From Micromonospora arborensis (lineage in GTDB: Bacteria > Actinomycetota > Actinomycetes > Mycobacteriales > Micromonosporaceae), in NCBI RefSeq assembly GCF_003205615.1, contig NZ_PYBV01000041.1, forward strand, positions 1 to 52,473: a DNA stretch of 52,473 bases, written 5' to 3'. The stretch's first letter is position 1. Every line of letters starts with the position of its first letter. The position numbers and the translations under genes are program-made. The notes beneath the pieces are model-generated. The model did no database searches. It was given only the letters and a program-made list of their open reading frames with translations, and was not told where the DNA came from. Below are positions 44,408-52,473 of the stretch, in pieces.

Positions 44408-46087
44408 TCAGTCGAAGGTCGGCAGGGACGGGCCGAGGACGTCGTCGGCGTCGACGATCGTGTACGCGTACCCCTGCTCGGCGAGGAAGCGCTGCCGGTG
44501 CGCCGCGTACTCCGTGTCGATCGTGTCCCGGGAGACGACCGTGTAGAAGTGCGCCTGCCGACCGTCCGCCTTCGGCCGGAGCACCCGACCCAACCGCTGC
44601 GCCTCCTCCTGCCGCGACCCGAACGTCCCCGACACCTGGATCGCCACCGCCGCCTCGGGCAGGTCGATGGAGAAGTTGCCCACCTTGGAGATCACCAGGG
44701 TGCGGATCTCCCCGGTGCGGAACGCGTCGAACAGCCGCTCCCGCTCCTTGTTCGTGGTCGAGCCCTGGATGATCGGCGCGTCCAGGTATTCGCCGAGCTG
44801 GTGCAACTGGTCGATGTACGCGCCGATCACCAGCACCTGGTCGTCCGGGTGCCGGTCGACGAGCGCCTTCACCACCGGCAGCTTCGTCCGGGCGGTCGCC
44901 GCCATCCGGTAGCGCTCCTCGGCCTCCGCCGTCGCGTACGACATCCGCTCCGCGTCGGTGAGCGTCACCCGGACCTCGGTGCACTCGGCCGGGGCGATCC
45001 AGCCCTGCGACTCGATGTCCTTCCACGGCGCGTCGTACCGCTTCGGGCCGATCAGGCTGAACACGTCGCCCTCGCGGCCGTCCTCGCGTACCAGAGTCGC
45101 CGTGAGGCCCAGCCGACGGCGGGCCTGGAGGTCCGCGGTGAACCGGAAGATCGGCGCGGGCAGCAGGTGCACCTCGTCGTAGACGACCAGGCCCCAGTCG
45201 CGGGCCCCGAACAGGTCCAGGTGGGTGAACGCGCCGCCGCGCCGTGAGGTGAGCACCTGGTACGTCGCGATGGTGACCGGGCGGATCTCCTTGCGCTCCC
45301 CGGAGTACTCCCCGATCTCCTCCTCGGTCAGCGACGTGCGGGCGATCAGCTCCCGCTTCCACTGCCGGCCGGCGACGGTGTTGGTGACCAGGATCAGGGT
45401 GGTCGCCTTCGCCTCGGCCATCGCCGCCGCGCCGACCAGGGTCTTGCCGGCGCCGCAGGGCAGCACCACCACACCCGAGCCGCCAGCCCAGAACGCTTCG
45501 ACCGCCTCCCGCTGGTACGACCGCAGCGTCCACGGCTTGCGCCCGTCCTTGCCGGCCTCGGCCAGCTCGATCGGGTGCGCCTCACCGTCGACGTAACCGG
45601 CCAGGTCCTCCGCGGGCCAGCCCAGCTTGAGCAACGCCTGCTTGAGTCGGCCGCGCTCGGACGGATGCACCCGGATGGTGTCGTCGTCGATCTTGTCGCC
45701 GAGCATCCCGGCGAGCTTCTTGCTCTTGGCCACCTCGATCAGCACCAGCCGGTCCAGTGCGCGCAGCACCAGCCCGTACGCCGGGTCGTTGGCGAGCTGG
45801 AGCCGGCCGTACCGGTCCATCGTCTCGGCCACGTCCACCAGCAGCGCGTGCGGCACCGGGTACCGGGAGTACTTGATCAGAGAGTCGACCACACCCTCGG
45901 CGTCGTGGCCCGCCGCCCGGGCGTTCCACAGGCCCAGCGGGGTCAGCCGATAGGTGTGCACATGCTCCGGCGAGCGCTCCAGCTCGGCGAACGGCGCGAT
46001 AGCCATCCGGCAGGCCTGCGCGTCGGGGTGGTCGATCTCCAGCAGCAGGGTCTTGTCCGACTGCACGATCAGTGGTCCACCGCTCAC
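44408..46087 (-). CDS. DNA repair helicase XPB
   Basis: 559 residues, start GTG 46087 (VSGGPLIVQSDKTLLLEIDH, the typical actinobacterial XPB beginning). SF2 motifs: I/Walker A VVLPCGAGKTLVG near 205-217; II VVYDEVHLLPA near 300; III RLGLTATLVRED; VI FGSRQEEAQRLGRVLRPK near 510. An ATP-dependent 3'-5' DNA helicase used in DNA repair. The N-terminal damage-recognition-type domain is present. About 190 bp of this gene is copied as a broken fragment at 32074-32285. The helicase-associated gene lies nearby at 47531. Confidence 0.95.
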   Translation of the reverse strand: MSGGPLIVQSDKTLLLEIDHPDAQACRMAIAPFAELERSPEHVHTYRLTPLGLWNARAAGHDAEGVVDSLIKYSRYPVPHALLVDVAETMDRYGRLQLANDPAYGLVLRALDRLVLIEVAKSKKLAGMLGDKIDDDTIRVHPSERGRLKQALLKLGWPAEDLAGYVDGEAHPIELAEAGKDGRKPWTLRSYQREAVEAFWAGGSGVVVLPCGAGKTLVGAAAMAEAKATTLILVTNTVAGRQWKRELIARTSLTEEEIGEYSGERKEIRPVTIATYQVLTSRRGGAFTHLDLFGARDWGLVVYDEVHLLPAPIFRFTADLQARRRLGLTATLVREDGREGDVFSLIGPKRYDAPWKDIESQGWIAPAECTEVRVTLTDAERMSYATAEAEERYRMAATARTKLPVVKALVDRHPDDQVLVIGAYIDQLHQLGEYLDAPIIQGSTTNKERERLFDAFRTGEIRTLVISKVGNFSIDLPEAAVAIQVSGTFGSRQEEAQRLGRVLRPKADGRQAHFYTVVSRDTIDTEYAAHRQRFLAEQGYAYTIVDADDVLGPSLPTFD

Positions 46088-46203
46088 GCCAGCGTCCTCT
46101 CCTCGGTTGGCCGTACGGCCTCCGACGGGTCGCATACCCGCCGCTGGCCGACCATCCAGTGTTGCACGGTGTGGGATGTCCAAAGAAAGATGCTCACCGG
46201 CGG

Positions 46204-46231
46204 CAACCGTGACGGCACTGATGAACGTCTA
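46204..46231 (+). promoter_or_regulatory. Candidate ECF-type promoter of the L,D-transpeptidase
   Basis: CAACC (46204-46208), 17-bp spacer, CGTCTA (46226-46231). The sigma gene at 25805 has the same motif pair with a 16-bp spacer. The transcription start would fall about 25 bp before the ATG. Confidence 0.45.
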
Positions 46232-46260
46232 GTAAGGGGACGATTGTCAGGGGAGGCTCC

Positions 46261-47151
46261 ATGAAGCATGTTCGGGTCACTTCCCGGCTGGTCGCCCTGG
46301 TGGTGGTTGTGCTGGTCGGCGCCGGTGCGTGCGCGTTCGATCCGCAGTCCGGCGGGAGTGGTGGCGGGGGAGCCGCCCCAGCCGGTGCAGCGGAACAGGC
46401 AACGGGGGCGAGCGACACGCCCGGCCCGGACCAGCGCGGCCGGTCGACGCCGGCCGCACCAACCAGCACCGCCAGCAAACCGACGCCGACCCCGACGTCG
46501 AAACCCACCCGCAGCGCAACGCCGAAGCCGACGCCCAGCACCGGTACGTCGACCGTCGCCGGCTGCCCACAGGGCCAGCACCAGCGCGCGGTGGAGACCT
46601 ACCTGGCCCGGTTGGGCGGGTTCGGGGCCGTGACCGTCGACGGCCGGCAGTCCGCCGCCGACTGCGCCGCGATCAAGAAGTTCCAGAAGAGGTACGGCAT
46701 TCGCCCCGTCGAGGGTCGCGCCGGACCGACCACGTTCGACGTGGCCCAGCGCCTCGCCACCACCGACCCGGCCCGTTGCAAGGCCGGCACGGGCACCACG
46801 TTCTGCGTCGACCTGACCCGGCAGACCGTCTGGGCGGTCCGCGGCGGCAAGGTGATCATGCCTCCGACGGTGACGCGCACCGGCATGTCCGGCTACCGCA
46901 CCCCGGCCGGCACGTTCACCGTCAACTTCCGCAACCCGAAGGAGTGGTCCGACCCGTACGAGGTGTGGCTGCCGTACTGGCAGCACTTCACCCAGGGCAT
47001 GGGCTTCCACGAGACCACCACCTACCTGCACGACAAGTCGATCGGGTCGCACGGCTGCGTCAACCTGCTGCACGCCGACGCCGTCCGCATGTGGGAGCTG
47101 GGGAAGGTCGGCACCCGGGTGGTGCTGATCGGCCGTCGCCCCGGCACCTGA
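46261..47151 (+). CDS. L,D-transpeptidase lipoprotein
   Basis: 296 residues, ATG 46261 after GGGGAGG. Lipoprotein signal peptide with lipobox VGAGAC (Cys about residue 24), then a long Pro/Thr/Ser-rich spacer, a peptidoglycan-binding domain (about 100-165) and a YkuD catalytic domain (about 180-295) with nucleophile Cys in GSHGCVNL (about residue 266). Forms 3-3 peptidoglycan cross-links or attaches proteins to the wall, on the outer face of the membrane. The CAACC/CGTCTA promoter suggests control by an envelope-stress ECF sigma factor. Sits on the opposite strand between XPB and its helicase-associated partner. Confidence 0.92.
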   Translation: MKHVRVTSRLVALVVVVLVGAGACAFDPQSGGSGGGGAAPAGAAEQATGASDTPGPDQRGRSTPAAPTSTASKPTPTPTSKPTRSATPKPTPSTGTSTVAGCPQGQHQRAVETYLARLGGFGAVTVDGRQSAADCAAIKKFQKRYGIRPVEGRAGPTTFDVAQRLATTDPARCKAGTGTTFCVDLTRQTVWAVRGGKVIMPPTVTRTGMSGYRTPAGTFTVNFRNPKEWSDPYEVWLPYWQHFTQGMGFHETTTYLHDKSIGSHGCVNLLHADAVRMWELGKVGTRVVLIGRRPGT

Positions 47152-47248
47152 CCGACACGGAGCGAATCGCAGGGATAACCCCCTGTCCGACCGGTCTCCC
47201 GAGTGTCACCCTTGGAGTCCAGGGCCGGACCGGGCGGGGAGGCTGGGC

Positions 47249-47485
47249 ATGACGGTCGACCGTGACGTGATCGCAGAGCATGAGCAAACACCACCCGACG
47301 AGGTGTCCCGCGCGACCGTGATCGCCTACGCCGTCGCGGCGACGCTCCTCGTCGGGTGGTTCCTCTTCGGCTGGCTGGTGCTCCGGCAGGGCTTCGTCGA
47401 CTCGGTCGGGGAGTCCGCCGGCGCCGGCTTCGCGCTGTTGCTGGTCGTCTCGGTGGTCGGCACCGTACGCCGCAGCCGTCGCTGA
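47249..47485 (+). CDS. Small two-helix membrane protein
   Basis: 78 residues, ATG 47249 after GGGGAGG. Hydrophobic helices at about 24-45 and 55-71 (VIAYAVAATLLVGWFLFGWL, then GAGFALLLVVSVVGTVRR). Function unknown. It lies 97 bp after the L,D-transpeptidase on the same strand and 45 bp before the convergent helicase-associated gene. Confidence 0.75.
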   Translation: MTVDRDVIAEHEQTPPDEVSRATVIAYAVAATLLVGWFLFGWLVLRQGFVDSVGESAGAGFALLLVVSVVGTVRRSRR

Positions 47486-47530
47486 CCGACAGCACCCGCA
47501 AGGCAGTGCCCGTCGGGCCGCGAACGTCGG

Positions 47531-50014
47531 TCAGTCCGCCAGCACCGCCGCGGTGATTCGATGCAGCGCGAACGTGTGCAGCATCTCCGTCCGCTCGTCC
47601 TCGGCGCGGAGGTAGCCGGCGCCGATGGAGACCGGCTTGACCAGTCGGGACGCGGTCGCCCCGTGTGCGTCGACGTAACCGACCCAGACCAGCGCCTTGT
47701 CGCGCACCGCCTGCTGGAGCACCGCCAGGGCCTCGCTGTGCGTGTGCGCCGGCACCGGGCCGCCGCCCAGCCCGGCCGCCCCGCCACGGACCACCGCCGG
47801 TGCCCGCCGGGCCGCCCGTGCCGCCGCGTCACCCCGCCGGATGTGCTCCACCACACCGAGCAACCGGGGCATGGGCAGCTTCGGGGCGGCCAGCGGATCG
47901 AGCGTCCGAGTGGTCACCGACACCCGGGCCGGGGCCCGCCGGATCCGTGGCCGGGCCAGCACGGCGCTGCCCGTGCCGTCCTCCTGCACCGGGGCGAACC
48001 CGGCGTCGCGCAGCGCGCCCAGCAGTCGACCGACCTGGTACTGCGTGCACAGCACCGTCGGGGCGAGCCGGCGCAGTGCCAACGACTCCAAGCGGCGGTC
48101 GGCCAGCACCTCGCTGAGCAGAGCCTCGTCGTCGCTGCGCAGGTACGCCCCGGCCAACCCGACCCGCAGCCCACCGTGTTTACGGGCCACGTCGTCGACC
48201 AGGTAGGTGAGCCCCTGCGGCACCGGGGTACGCGACCGCCGCCGGAACACGTCGTGCAGGTCGTCGGCCGTGTAGCCGGAATCCAGGGCTCGCCGCACGC
48301 TTGCCGTGGTGACCCGGTGCACGCTGGCGCCACCGGCCGACTCGAGTTCGGTCATCGCCTCCAACTCGGCGGCGAGCGCCGGCTCGGGTGGGCCGGGCAC
48401 CACCACCGTCAGGTCGGCCTGCACCAGGAAGTGGTCGACCGGGGCGGGCAGCAGCGCGTCCAGTGCTCGGGCGGCGCTGGACGGGTCGCCGCTCTCGACG
48501 TCGGCGTGCACGCCCAGCGGGTCGTCGCCCCGCTCGTCGGTCGACGTCAGCTCACCCAGCAGCAGCCGACCGTACGAGGTGAGCGCCCCCAGCCCGGTGA
48601 CGCCGAGCTGCGCGGCCTCCGCCAGCACCTCCCGGTGGGCTGCGTCTCGGCCCCGGCTGCGGCGCGGTGCCCGCCAGTCCAGCAGGTCCTGCACTTCCTC
48701 CGGGGTGGGCGCGGTCGCCGGCTCCAGGTCGGCGAGCACGCTGAGCACCGCCCGCCGGGTGGCCGGCACGCTGGCCCGCTCGGCCTCGGCGGAGAGCGCG
48801 GTGATCGGACGGTCCCGGTCGTCCCGACGGCCGACCAGCCCCACCTGTCGGGTCATCATCAGCCACGCTCGGGCGAGCTGCTCCCAACGCTGGGCCAGCG
48901 AGGCGGCCCGCCACACCTCGTACCCGCCGGTCGGCAGCACCTGCTGATCCGCCCCGTACCGGCTGGTGGTCGCGCCGGGCATCTCCAGCTCACCGGCGAG
49001 CCCAGCCGCGTACGCCACCTCGAGCAGCAGCGCGGCGGTCGACTCGTCCAGCCCAGCGGTACGTGCCAACCGACGCAGGTCCCGTACACCGATGCCGCCC
49101 GAGCGCAGCACCGGCGCGGGCTCGTCGGCGAGTTGCTCCAGCAGCCCTTCGGTGTGTCGGACCACCTCCATCGTCTGCCCGGCTCCCGCCGAGTCGACCG
49201 CCTTCGGCTCACGCGGCGCGGCAGCCACCGGTGGCCGGCTGGTGCGCAGTGGCCCGAGCGGCCCGCTGTCGCGGCGCAGCAGCAGGCCGACCTCGCGGGG
49301 CAGCTCCACCGTGCCACTGGTCGTCGCCGACCCGGTCGTCACGGGGACCAGCAGCCGGTTGTCGACGAGCCAGCGCACCGGGGAGCCCGTTGGGGCGCCT
49401 CCGTTGGTCGGGTCGGAGAGCACCGGGTCCTCCGCACCGAGCGGCGGTGCCTGCAACGCGCCCGGGGGCACGCTGCCCACCGGTGGGCCGGCCGCCAACC
49501 GGTCCAGGATCGCCCGGGCCGAGGGTGGGGCGGCGAGCAGCGTCCGTCGAAGCTTCGCCGGGTCCGCGCAGAGCGCGGCCGTGCGCGGGTCCAGCTCCGC
49601 GGCTGGTCGGCCGAGCCCGGCGGGGTACGGGGCGACTTCGTCGACGGCGGGCACCACCTGCAGCGCGTGCTCCGGGCCGTACAGCAGGAAGAGCGCGCGC
49701 AGCCGAGCCACGGCGGCTCGGATGGCCGTCGGAGCCGGCGGGTGCGGCCCGGCGGTCGCCATCGCGAGTACGGCGTCGGTGGCCGTGGTGCCGTCGTCCG
49801 GGCTTCGGGTGAGGCGGGCCGCGTCGAGGATCTGGAGGGTGAACTGGTCCAGCCCGTCCAGCGCGCGGGCCACCGAGACCCGGGACTGGGCCCGGATGGC
49901 CAGGGCGGAGACGTCGGCCGGCACGGGCACGACGAGGTCGGGCCGCAGCTGGAGCAGCGCGGCCAGCGACTCGTCGGGCAGCGACCGCAGGTGGTCGGCG
50001 AGTGAGGTGGTCAT
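47531..50014 (-). CDS. Helicase-associated (Helicase_C_3-type) protein
   Basis: 827 residues, ATG 50014. Long helical protein with winged-helix-type segments (ARALDGLDQFTLQILDAARL) and a C-terminal domain with DHFLVQADLTVVVPGPPEPA and ALRDAGFAPVQEDGTGSAVL, as in the helicase-associated proteins found next to XPB in actinobacteria (Rv0862c-like). Possibly helps XPB with DNA repair. The adjacent L,D-transpeptidase and small membrane protein on the other strand separate it from XPB. No ATPase motif of its own. Confidence 0.85.
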   Translation of the reverse strand: MTTSLADHLRSLPDESLAALLQLRPDLVVPVPADVSALAIRAQSRVSVARALDGLDQFTLQILDAARLTRSPDDGTTATDAVLAMATAGPHPPAPTAIRAAVARLRALFLLYGPEHALQVVPAVDEVAPYPAGLGRPAAELDPRTAALCADPAKLRRTLLAAPPSARAILDRLAAGPPVGSVPPGALQAPPLGAEDPVLSDPTNGGAPTGSPVRWLVDNRLLVPVTTGSATTSGTVELPREVGLLLRRDSGPLGPLRTSRPPVAAAPREPKAVDSAGAGQTMEVVRHTEGLLEQLADEPAPVLRSGGIGVRDLRRLARTAGLDESTAALLLEVAYAAGLAGELEMPGATTSRYGADQQVLPTGGYEVWRAASLAQRWEQLARAWLMMTRQVGLVGRRDDRDRPITALSAEAERASVPATRRAVLSVLADLEPATAPTPEEVQDLLDWRAPRRSRGRDAAHREVLAEAAQLGVTGLGALTSYGRLLLGELTSTDERGDDPLGVHADVESGDPSSAARALDALLPAPVDHFLVQADLTVVVPGPPEPALAAELEAMTELESAGGASVHRVTTASVRRALDSGYTADDLHDVFRRRSRTPVPQGLTYLVDDVARKHGGLRVGLAGAYLRSDDEALLSEVLADRRLESLALRRLAPTVLCTQYQVGRLLGALRDAGFAPVQEDGTGSAVLARPRIRRAPARVSVTTRTLDPLAAPKLPMPRLLGVVEHIRRGDAAARAARRAPAVVRGGAAGLGGGPVPAHTHSEALAVLQQAVRDKALVWVGYVDAHGATASRLVKPVSIGAGYLRAEDERTEMLHTFALHRITAAVLAD

Positions 50015-50098
50015 CGTCTTTCCACGCTAGCCCGGCACCGGGCTGTCGCGCCTCTCGGACGTCCGGCCGGCTGCGAGTCGGCGGGTACGTTTCTCGGC

Positions 50099-50722
50099 AT
50101 GTACGCCCTGACGGTCGGATTTGATCTCGACATGACCCTGGTTGACTCCCGCCCCGGCATCGCCGCGACCTACCGGGCGCTGACCGCGAGGACCGGTGTG
50201 CCGGTGGACGCGGAGTTGGCGGTGTCGCGTCTCGGCCCGCCACTGCGTACCGAGATCGCCCACTGGTTTCCGCCGGAGCAGGTCGAGTCGGCCGTTCGCG
50301 TGTTCCGCGAGCTGTACCCGGCGTACGCGATCACCCCGACGGTCCCGCTGCCCGGCGCGCGGGAGGCCATCGACGCGATCCGTGCCCGGGGCGGTCGTGT
50401 GCTGGTCGTCACATCCAAGATCGGCCGGCTGGCCCAACTGCACCTGGATCACCTCGGCCTGGCGGTCGACGAGTTGGCCGGTGACCTGTTCGCCGAGCAG
50501 AAGGCGACCGCCCTGCGGGAGCACGACGCGACCCACTACGTCGGTGACCATGTGGCCGACATGGTCGCGGCGGCGACCGCCGGGGTGCCCGGCATCGGCG
50601 TCGCGACCGGCCCGTGTTCCCCGGATGAGCTGCGCGCGGCCGGGGCGGACGTGGTGCTGGATGATCTCTGCGAATTCCCGGCGGCACTCGACGGCATGAT
50701 CCAGCTAGCCTTGGAGCAGTAG
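50099..50722 (+). CDS. HAD-superfamily phosphatase
   Basis: 207 residues, ATG 50099. Motif I VGFDLDMTLVDSRPGI (nucleophile Asp near residue 8), motif II VLVVTSK, motif III Lys in EQKATAL and motif IV TAGVPGIGVATG with YVGDHVADMVAA. Subfamily IA with a small cap, like phosphoglycolate phosphatase. Divergent from the helicase-associated gene; the cold-shock gene follows after 27 bp and may be co-transcribed. Confidence 0.88.
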   Translation: MYALTVGFDLDMTLVDSRPGIAATYRALTARTGVPVDAELAVSRLGPPLRTEIAHWFPPEQVESAVRVFRELYPAYAITPTVPLPGAREAIDAIRARGGRVLVVTSKIGRLAQLHLDHLGLAVDELAGDLFAEQKATALREHDATHYVGDHVADMVAAATAGVPGIGVATGPCSPDELRAAGADVVLDDLCEFPAALDGMIQLALEQ

Positions 50723-50749
50723 CGGCTCAAGTGAAGCAGGGGTTTTCAG

Positions 50750-51136
50750 GTGCCTACGGGTCGAGTGAAGTGGTACGACACGGCCAAGGGATATGGCTTC
50801 GTCACCAGTGACGAGGGCGGCGACGTGTTCCTGCCCAAGGCGGCGTTGCCGGCGGGTGTCACCGACCTCAAGGGTGGCCAGCGGGTCGACTTCAGCGTGG
50901 TGGACAGCCGCCGGGGCGCGCAGGCCATGGGCGTCAAGCTGCTGGACGCGCCGCCGTCGATGGCGGAGTTGCGCCGTCGGCCGGCCGAGGAGCTACATGG
51001 GCTGGTCGAAGACATGATCAAGGTGCTGGAGGCGAAGGTCCAGCCGGACCTGCGCCGAGGTCGGTACCCGGACAAGAAGACCGCGCAGAAGATCGCTCAG
51101 CTGGTCCATGCTGTTGCGAACGAGCTGGAGGTCTGA
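50750..51136 (+). CDS. Cold-shock-domain protein (CspB-like, extended)
   Basis: 128 residues from GTG 50750. Cold-shock domain at 1-67: RNP1 KGYGFV near residue 13; RNP2 reads DVFLP rather than the usual DVFVH. The C-terminal extension of about 60 residues (RRPAEELHGLVEDMIKVLEA, then DKKTAQKIAQLV) is helical, as in mycobacterial CspB. Binds single-stranded RNA or DNA. The last 40 bp overlap the end of mqnD tail to tail. Confidence 0.9.
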   Translation: MPTGRVKWYDTAKGYGFVTSDEGGDVFLPKAALPAGVTDLKGGQRVDFSVVDSRRGAQAMGVKLLDAPPSMAELRRRPAEELHGLVEDMIKVLEAKVQPDLRRGRYPDKKTAQKIAQLVHAVANELEV

Positions 51137-51954
51137 GGCACCAGCCCGGCGGTGGCGGCGCGGTCCAGCAGTGCCGTCACCGCGGCGAACCCGGCCTCGC
51201 CCAGGTCCGCGGTGAACTCGTTGACGTAGAGGCCGATGTGCCGGTCCACCACGTCGAGTTCCATCTCCTGGGCGTGCGCCAGCACGTACTCCCGGCTGGC
51301 CGCCGGGTCCGCCCAGGCCTGCCGGACCGACTCGCGGACCCATCCGGCCGCGGCCTCCGGGTCCACCGCGCCACGTCGGGCCAGGATCGCGCCGAGGGGG
51401 ATGGGCAGGCCGGTGTCGGCCTCCCACCACTCGCCGAGGTCGACCAGGGCGCTCAGGCCGTGCCGGTGATAGGTGAACCGGGCCTCGTGGATGACCAGCC
51501 CAGCGTCGTAGCGGCCGGCTGCGACGCCCGGCATGATCTCGTGGAACGGGACCACCTCGATCCGGGCCGGCGGCCGGCCGGCCGACCAGAGCCGGAACAG
51601 CAGGTACGCGGTGGTCCGGTCGCCCGGCACCGCCACCGTGGCGCCGGTCAGGTCGGTGCGGTCCGGCCCGCCCTCGCGGTCGCCCCGGGTCAGCACGAGC
51701 GGGCCGCAGCCACGACCGAGCGCGCCACCACAGGGCAGCAGGTGGTAGTCGTCGAGCAGCCACGGCAACGCCGCGAAGCTCACCTTCACCAGGTCGAACG
51801 CGCCCCGCTCGGCGGCCGTGTTGGTGACGTCCACGTCGGCGTACGTCACCTCGACCGGCGGCGCATCGGGCACCCGCCCGTGCACCAGGGCGTGGAAGAC
51901 GAACGTGTCGTTGGGGCAGGGCGAGATCGCCAGAGAGAGCGCCACGCCCCTCAC
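51097..51954 (-). CDS. mqnD: 1,4-dihydroxy-6-naphthoate synthase MqnD
   Basis: 285 residues; start GTG 51954, with GTG 51945 (VALSLAISP) as an alternative. Family motifs: ISPCPNDTFVFHALVHGRVP, then AERGAFDLVKVSFAALP, VAVPGDRTTAYLLF and VIHEARFTYHRHGL. It cleaves cyclic dehypoxanthinyl futalosine to 1,4-dihydroxy-6-naphthoate, the last step special to the futalosine route of menaquinone synthesis. No other mqn gene is in the window. The stop overlaps the cold-shock gene end by 40 bp. Confidence 0.92.
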   Translation of the reverse strand: MRGVALSLAISPCPNDTFVFHALVHGRVPDAPPVEVTYADVDVTNTAAERGAFDLVKVSFAALPWLLDDYHLLPCGGALGRGCGPLVLTRGDREGGPDRTDLTGATVAVPGDRTTAYLLFRLWSAGRPPARIEVVPFHEIMPGVAAGRYDAGLVIHEARFTYHRHGLSALVDLGEWWEADTGLPIPLGAILARRGAVDPEAAAGWVRESVRQAWADPAASREYVLAHAQEMELDVVDRHIGLYVNEFTADLGEAGFAAVTALLDRAATAGLVPQTSSSFATAWTS

Positions 51955-52473
51955 GTTAGCCCCGCCCCCGCCCCGCTCAGTCGCCGCGGTCCCGCACCTG
52001 TGATCTGCCGGCCACCCGCCGCCTGCCCGCCGCCTTCCCGGCTGCCGCCTTCCCGCCCGCGGCTTTCCCGCCCGCCGGCCGCCGCCTTCCCGCCCGCCGG
52101 CCGCCACCTTTCCGCCCGCCGGCCGCCACCTTTCTGCCCGCCACCTTTCCGCCAGCCGTCGTCTCTCCTGCTCCCTGTAGAGCTGCCCCGTCTGTGGGGC
52201 GCGATGCCGGCGGTGATGGTCGTCGAATCGCCGGCCCACTCGTCGACGAAAGCAGGACGGGCCACGCCTCGGGCCTCTCCGATCGTCCGCGCCGTGTCGC
52301 GGTCGGCGGGGCCGCCGGTGCCAGGGTGGGGTGGCCGTTCGCCGTCACCCGCGAGCCTCCCACCACTGCCGGCCCTCAAGTCGACTGCCGGGCCCCACGT
52401 CATCTCCCCCGGCATGATCGACACCATGTCGCCGATGTGGGGGTATCCCGCGCCGGCGGTTTCAAGCGGCGGT
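51955..52473. other. Gene-free window end with a 22-bp minisatellite
   Basis: No convincing coding region. A 22-bp repeat, unit CGCCCGCCGGCCGCCACCTT plus TC, starts at 52069, 52091, 52113 and, degenerate, 52135; similar sequence reaches back to about 52020. The rest is plain intergenic sequence up to the truncated palindrome at 52413. Confidence 0.65.
52413..52473. repeat. Dispersed long palindrome, copy C (truncated)
   Basis: Left arm (from CATGATCGACACCATGTC, ending GTGGGGGTATCC) matches copy A at 33 of 36 positions. The expected right arm is diverged or cut by the window end. Confidence 0.65.

Noticed and set aside
52069..52155. CRISPR or coding repeat
   Set aside because: Units are contiguous with no spacers, and the translated repeat is low-complexity.

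Overview
The window is high-GC actinobacterial DNA with many GTG starts. The gene set points to the Micromonosporaceae, probably Micromonospora or a close relative: XPB-type helicase with a helicase-associated partner, futalosine-pathway MqnD, Ku plus split LigD, SigE-family ECF sigma factor, TIGR03089, SCO6745-family and DUF4267 proteins. The family placement is inference from content. The first ~230 bases contain a long G homopolymer and look like a low-quality contig edge.

Region 1 (1-5.1 kb): a metallophosphoesterase that runs into the poly-G edge, then tRNA-Thr(CGT). A 44-bp copy of the tRNA 3' half recurs at 5014-5057. Together they bound a ~3-kb decayed integrative element holding a dead tyrosine integrase (in-frame amber, N-terminus lost) and an alpha/beta hydrolase divergent from a TetR regulator. 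Region 2 (5.1-8.5 kb): a Cro/C1-type regulator beside a cluster of TGCCA-N4-TGGCA palindromes, a secreted SGNH hydrolase, a gene-free stretch with a dispersed palindromic repeat, a small membrane protein and a flavin-type oxidase-family protein.

Region 3 (8.6-20.2 kb): DUF2231-Hsp20-GT9 in tight succession, converging on a GT2/HldE-like pair (a possible ADP-heptose glycosylation locus). Then come a DJ-1/PfpI protein, a DHA2 MFS exporter, a Nudix hydrolase, an acyl-CoA synthetase and a three-gene operon on the minus strand (SCO6745-family, HAD, MDR reductase; 21.1-18.5 kb). Region 4 (21.3-27.2 kb): a membrane-anchored FKBP, a DUF4241 protein, the NHEJ locus (ku divergent from ligase and polymerase genes) and an ECF sigma factor with a coupled membrane-anchored partner.

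Region 5 (27.3-44.4 kb) is accessory and mostly secreted. It holds a 30-bp-armed inverted repeat, a phytase/esterase-like protein, TIGR03089, an M43-type metalloprotease, hicAB beside a 180-bp near-identical fragment of the XPB gene, a 1661-residue phosphoesterase with three chitin-binding-type modules, two smaller secreted proteins, a DUF4267/TetR pair with two identical-architecture operators, a tiny GntR-type regulator and a 968-residue repeat protein. Region 6 (44.4-52.5 kb) returns to conserved genes: XPB, a lipoprotein L,D-transpeptidase, the helicase-associated protein, a HAD phosphatase, a CspB-like cold-shock protein and mqnD. It ends in a gene-free stretch with a 22-bp minisatellite and a truncated copy of the dispersed palindrome.

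The most distinctive observations are the XPB fragment forming a 12.8-kb direct repeat, the TGCCA-N4-TGGCA operator cluster, the 30-bp inverted repeat at 27365-27490, the tripled uncharacterised domain in the giant phosphoesterase, and a shared CAACC/CGTnTA promoter motif linking the ECF sigma factor to the L,D-transpeptidase. No CRISPR array, insertion sequence or rRNA gene was seen.
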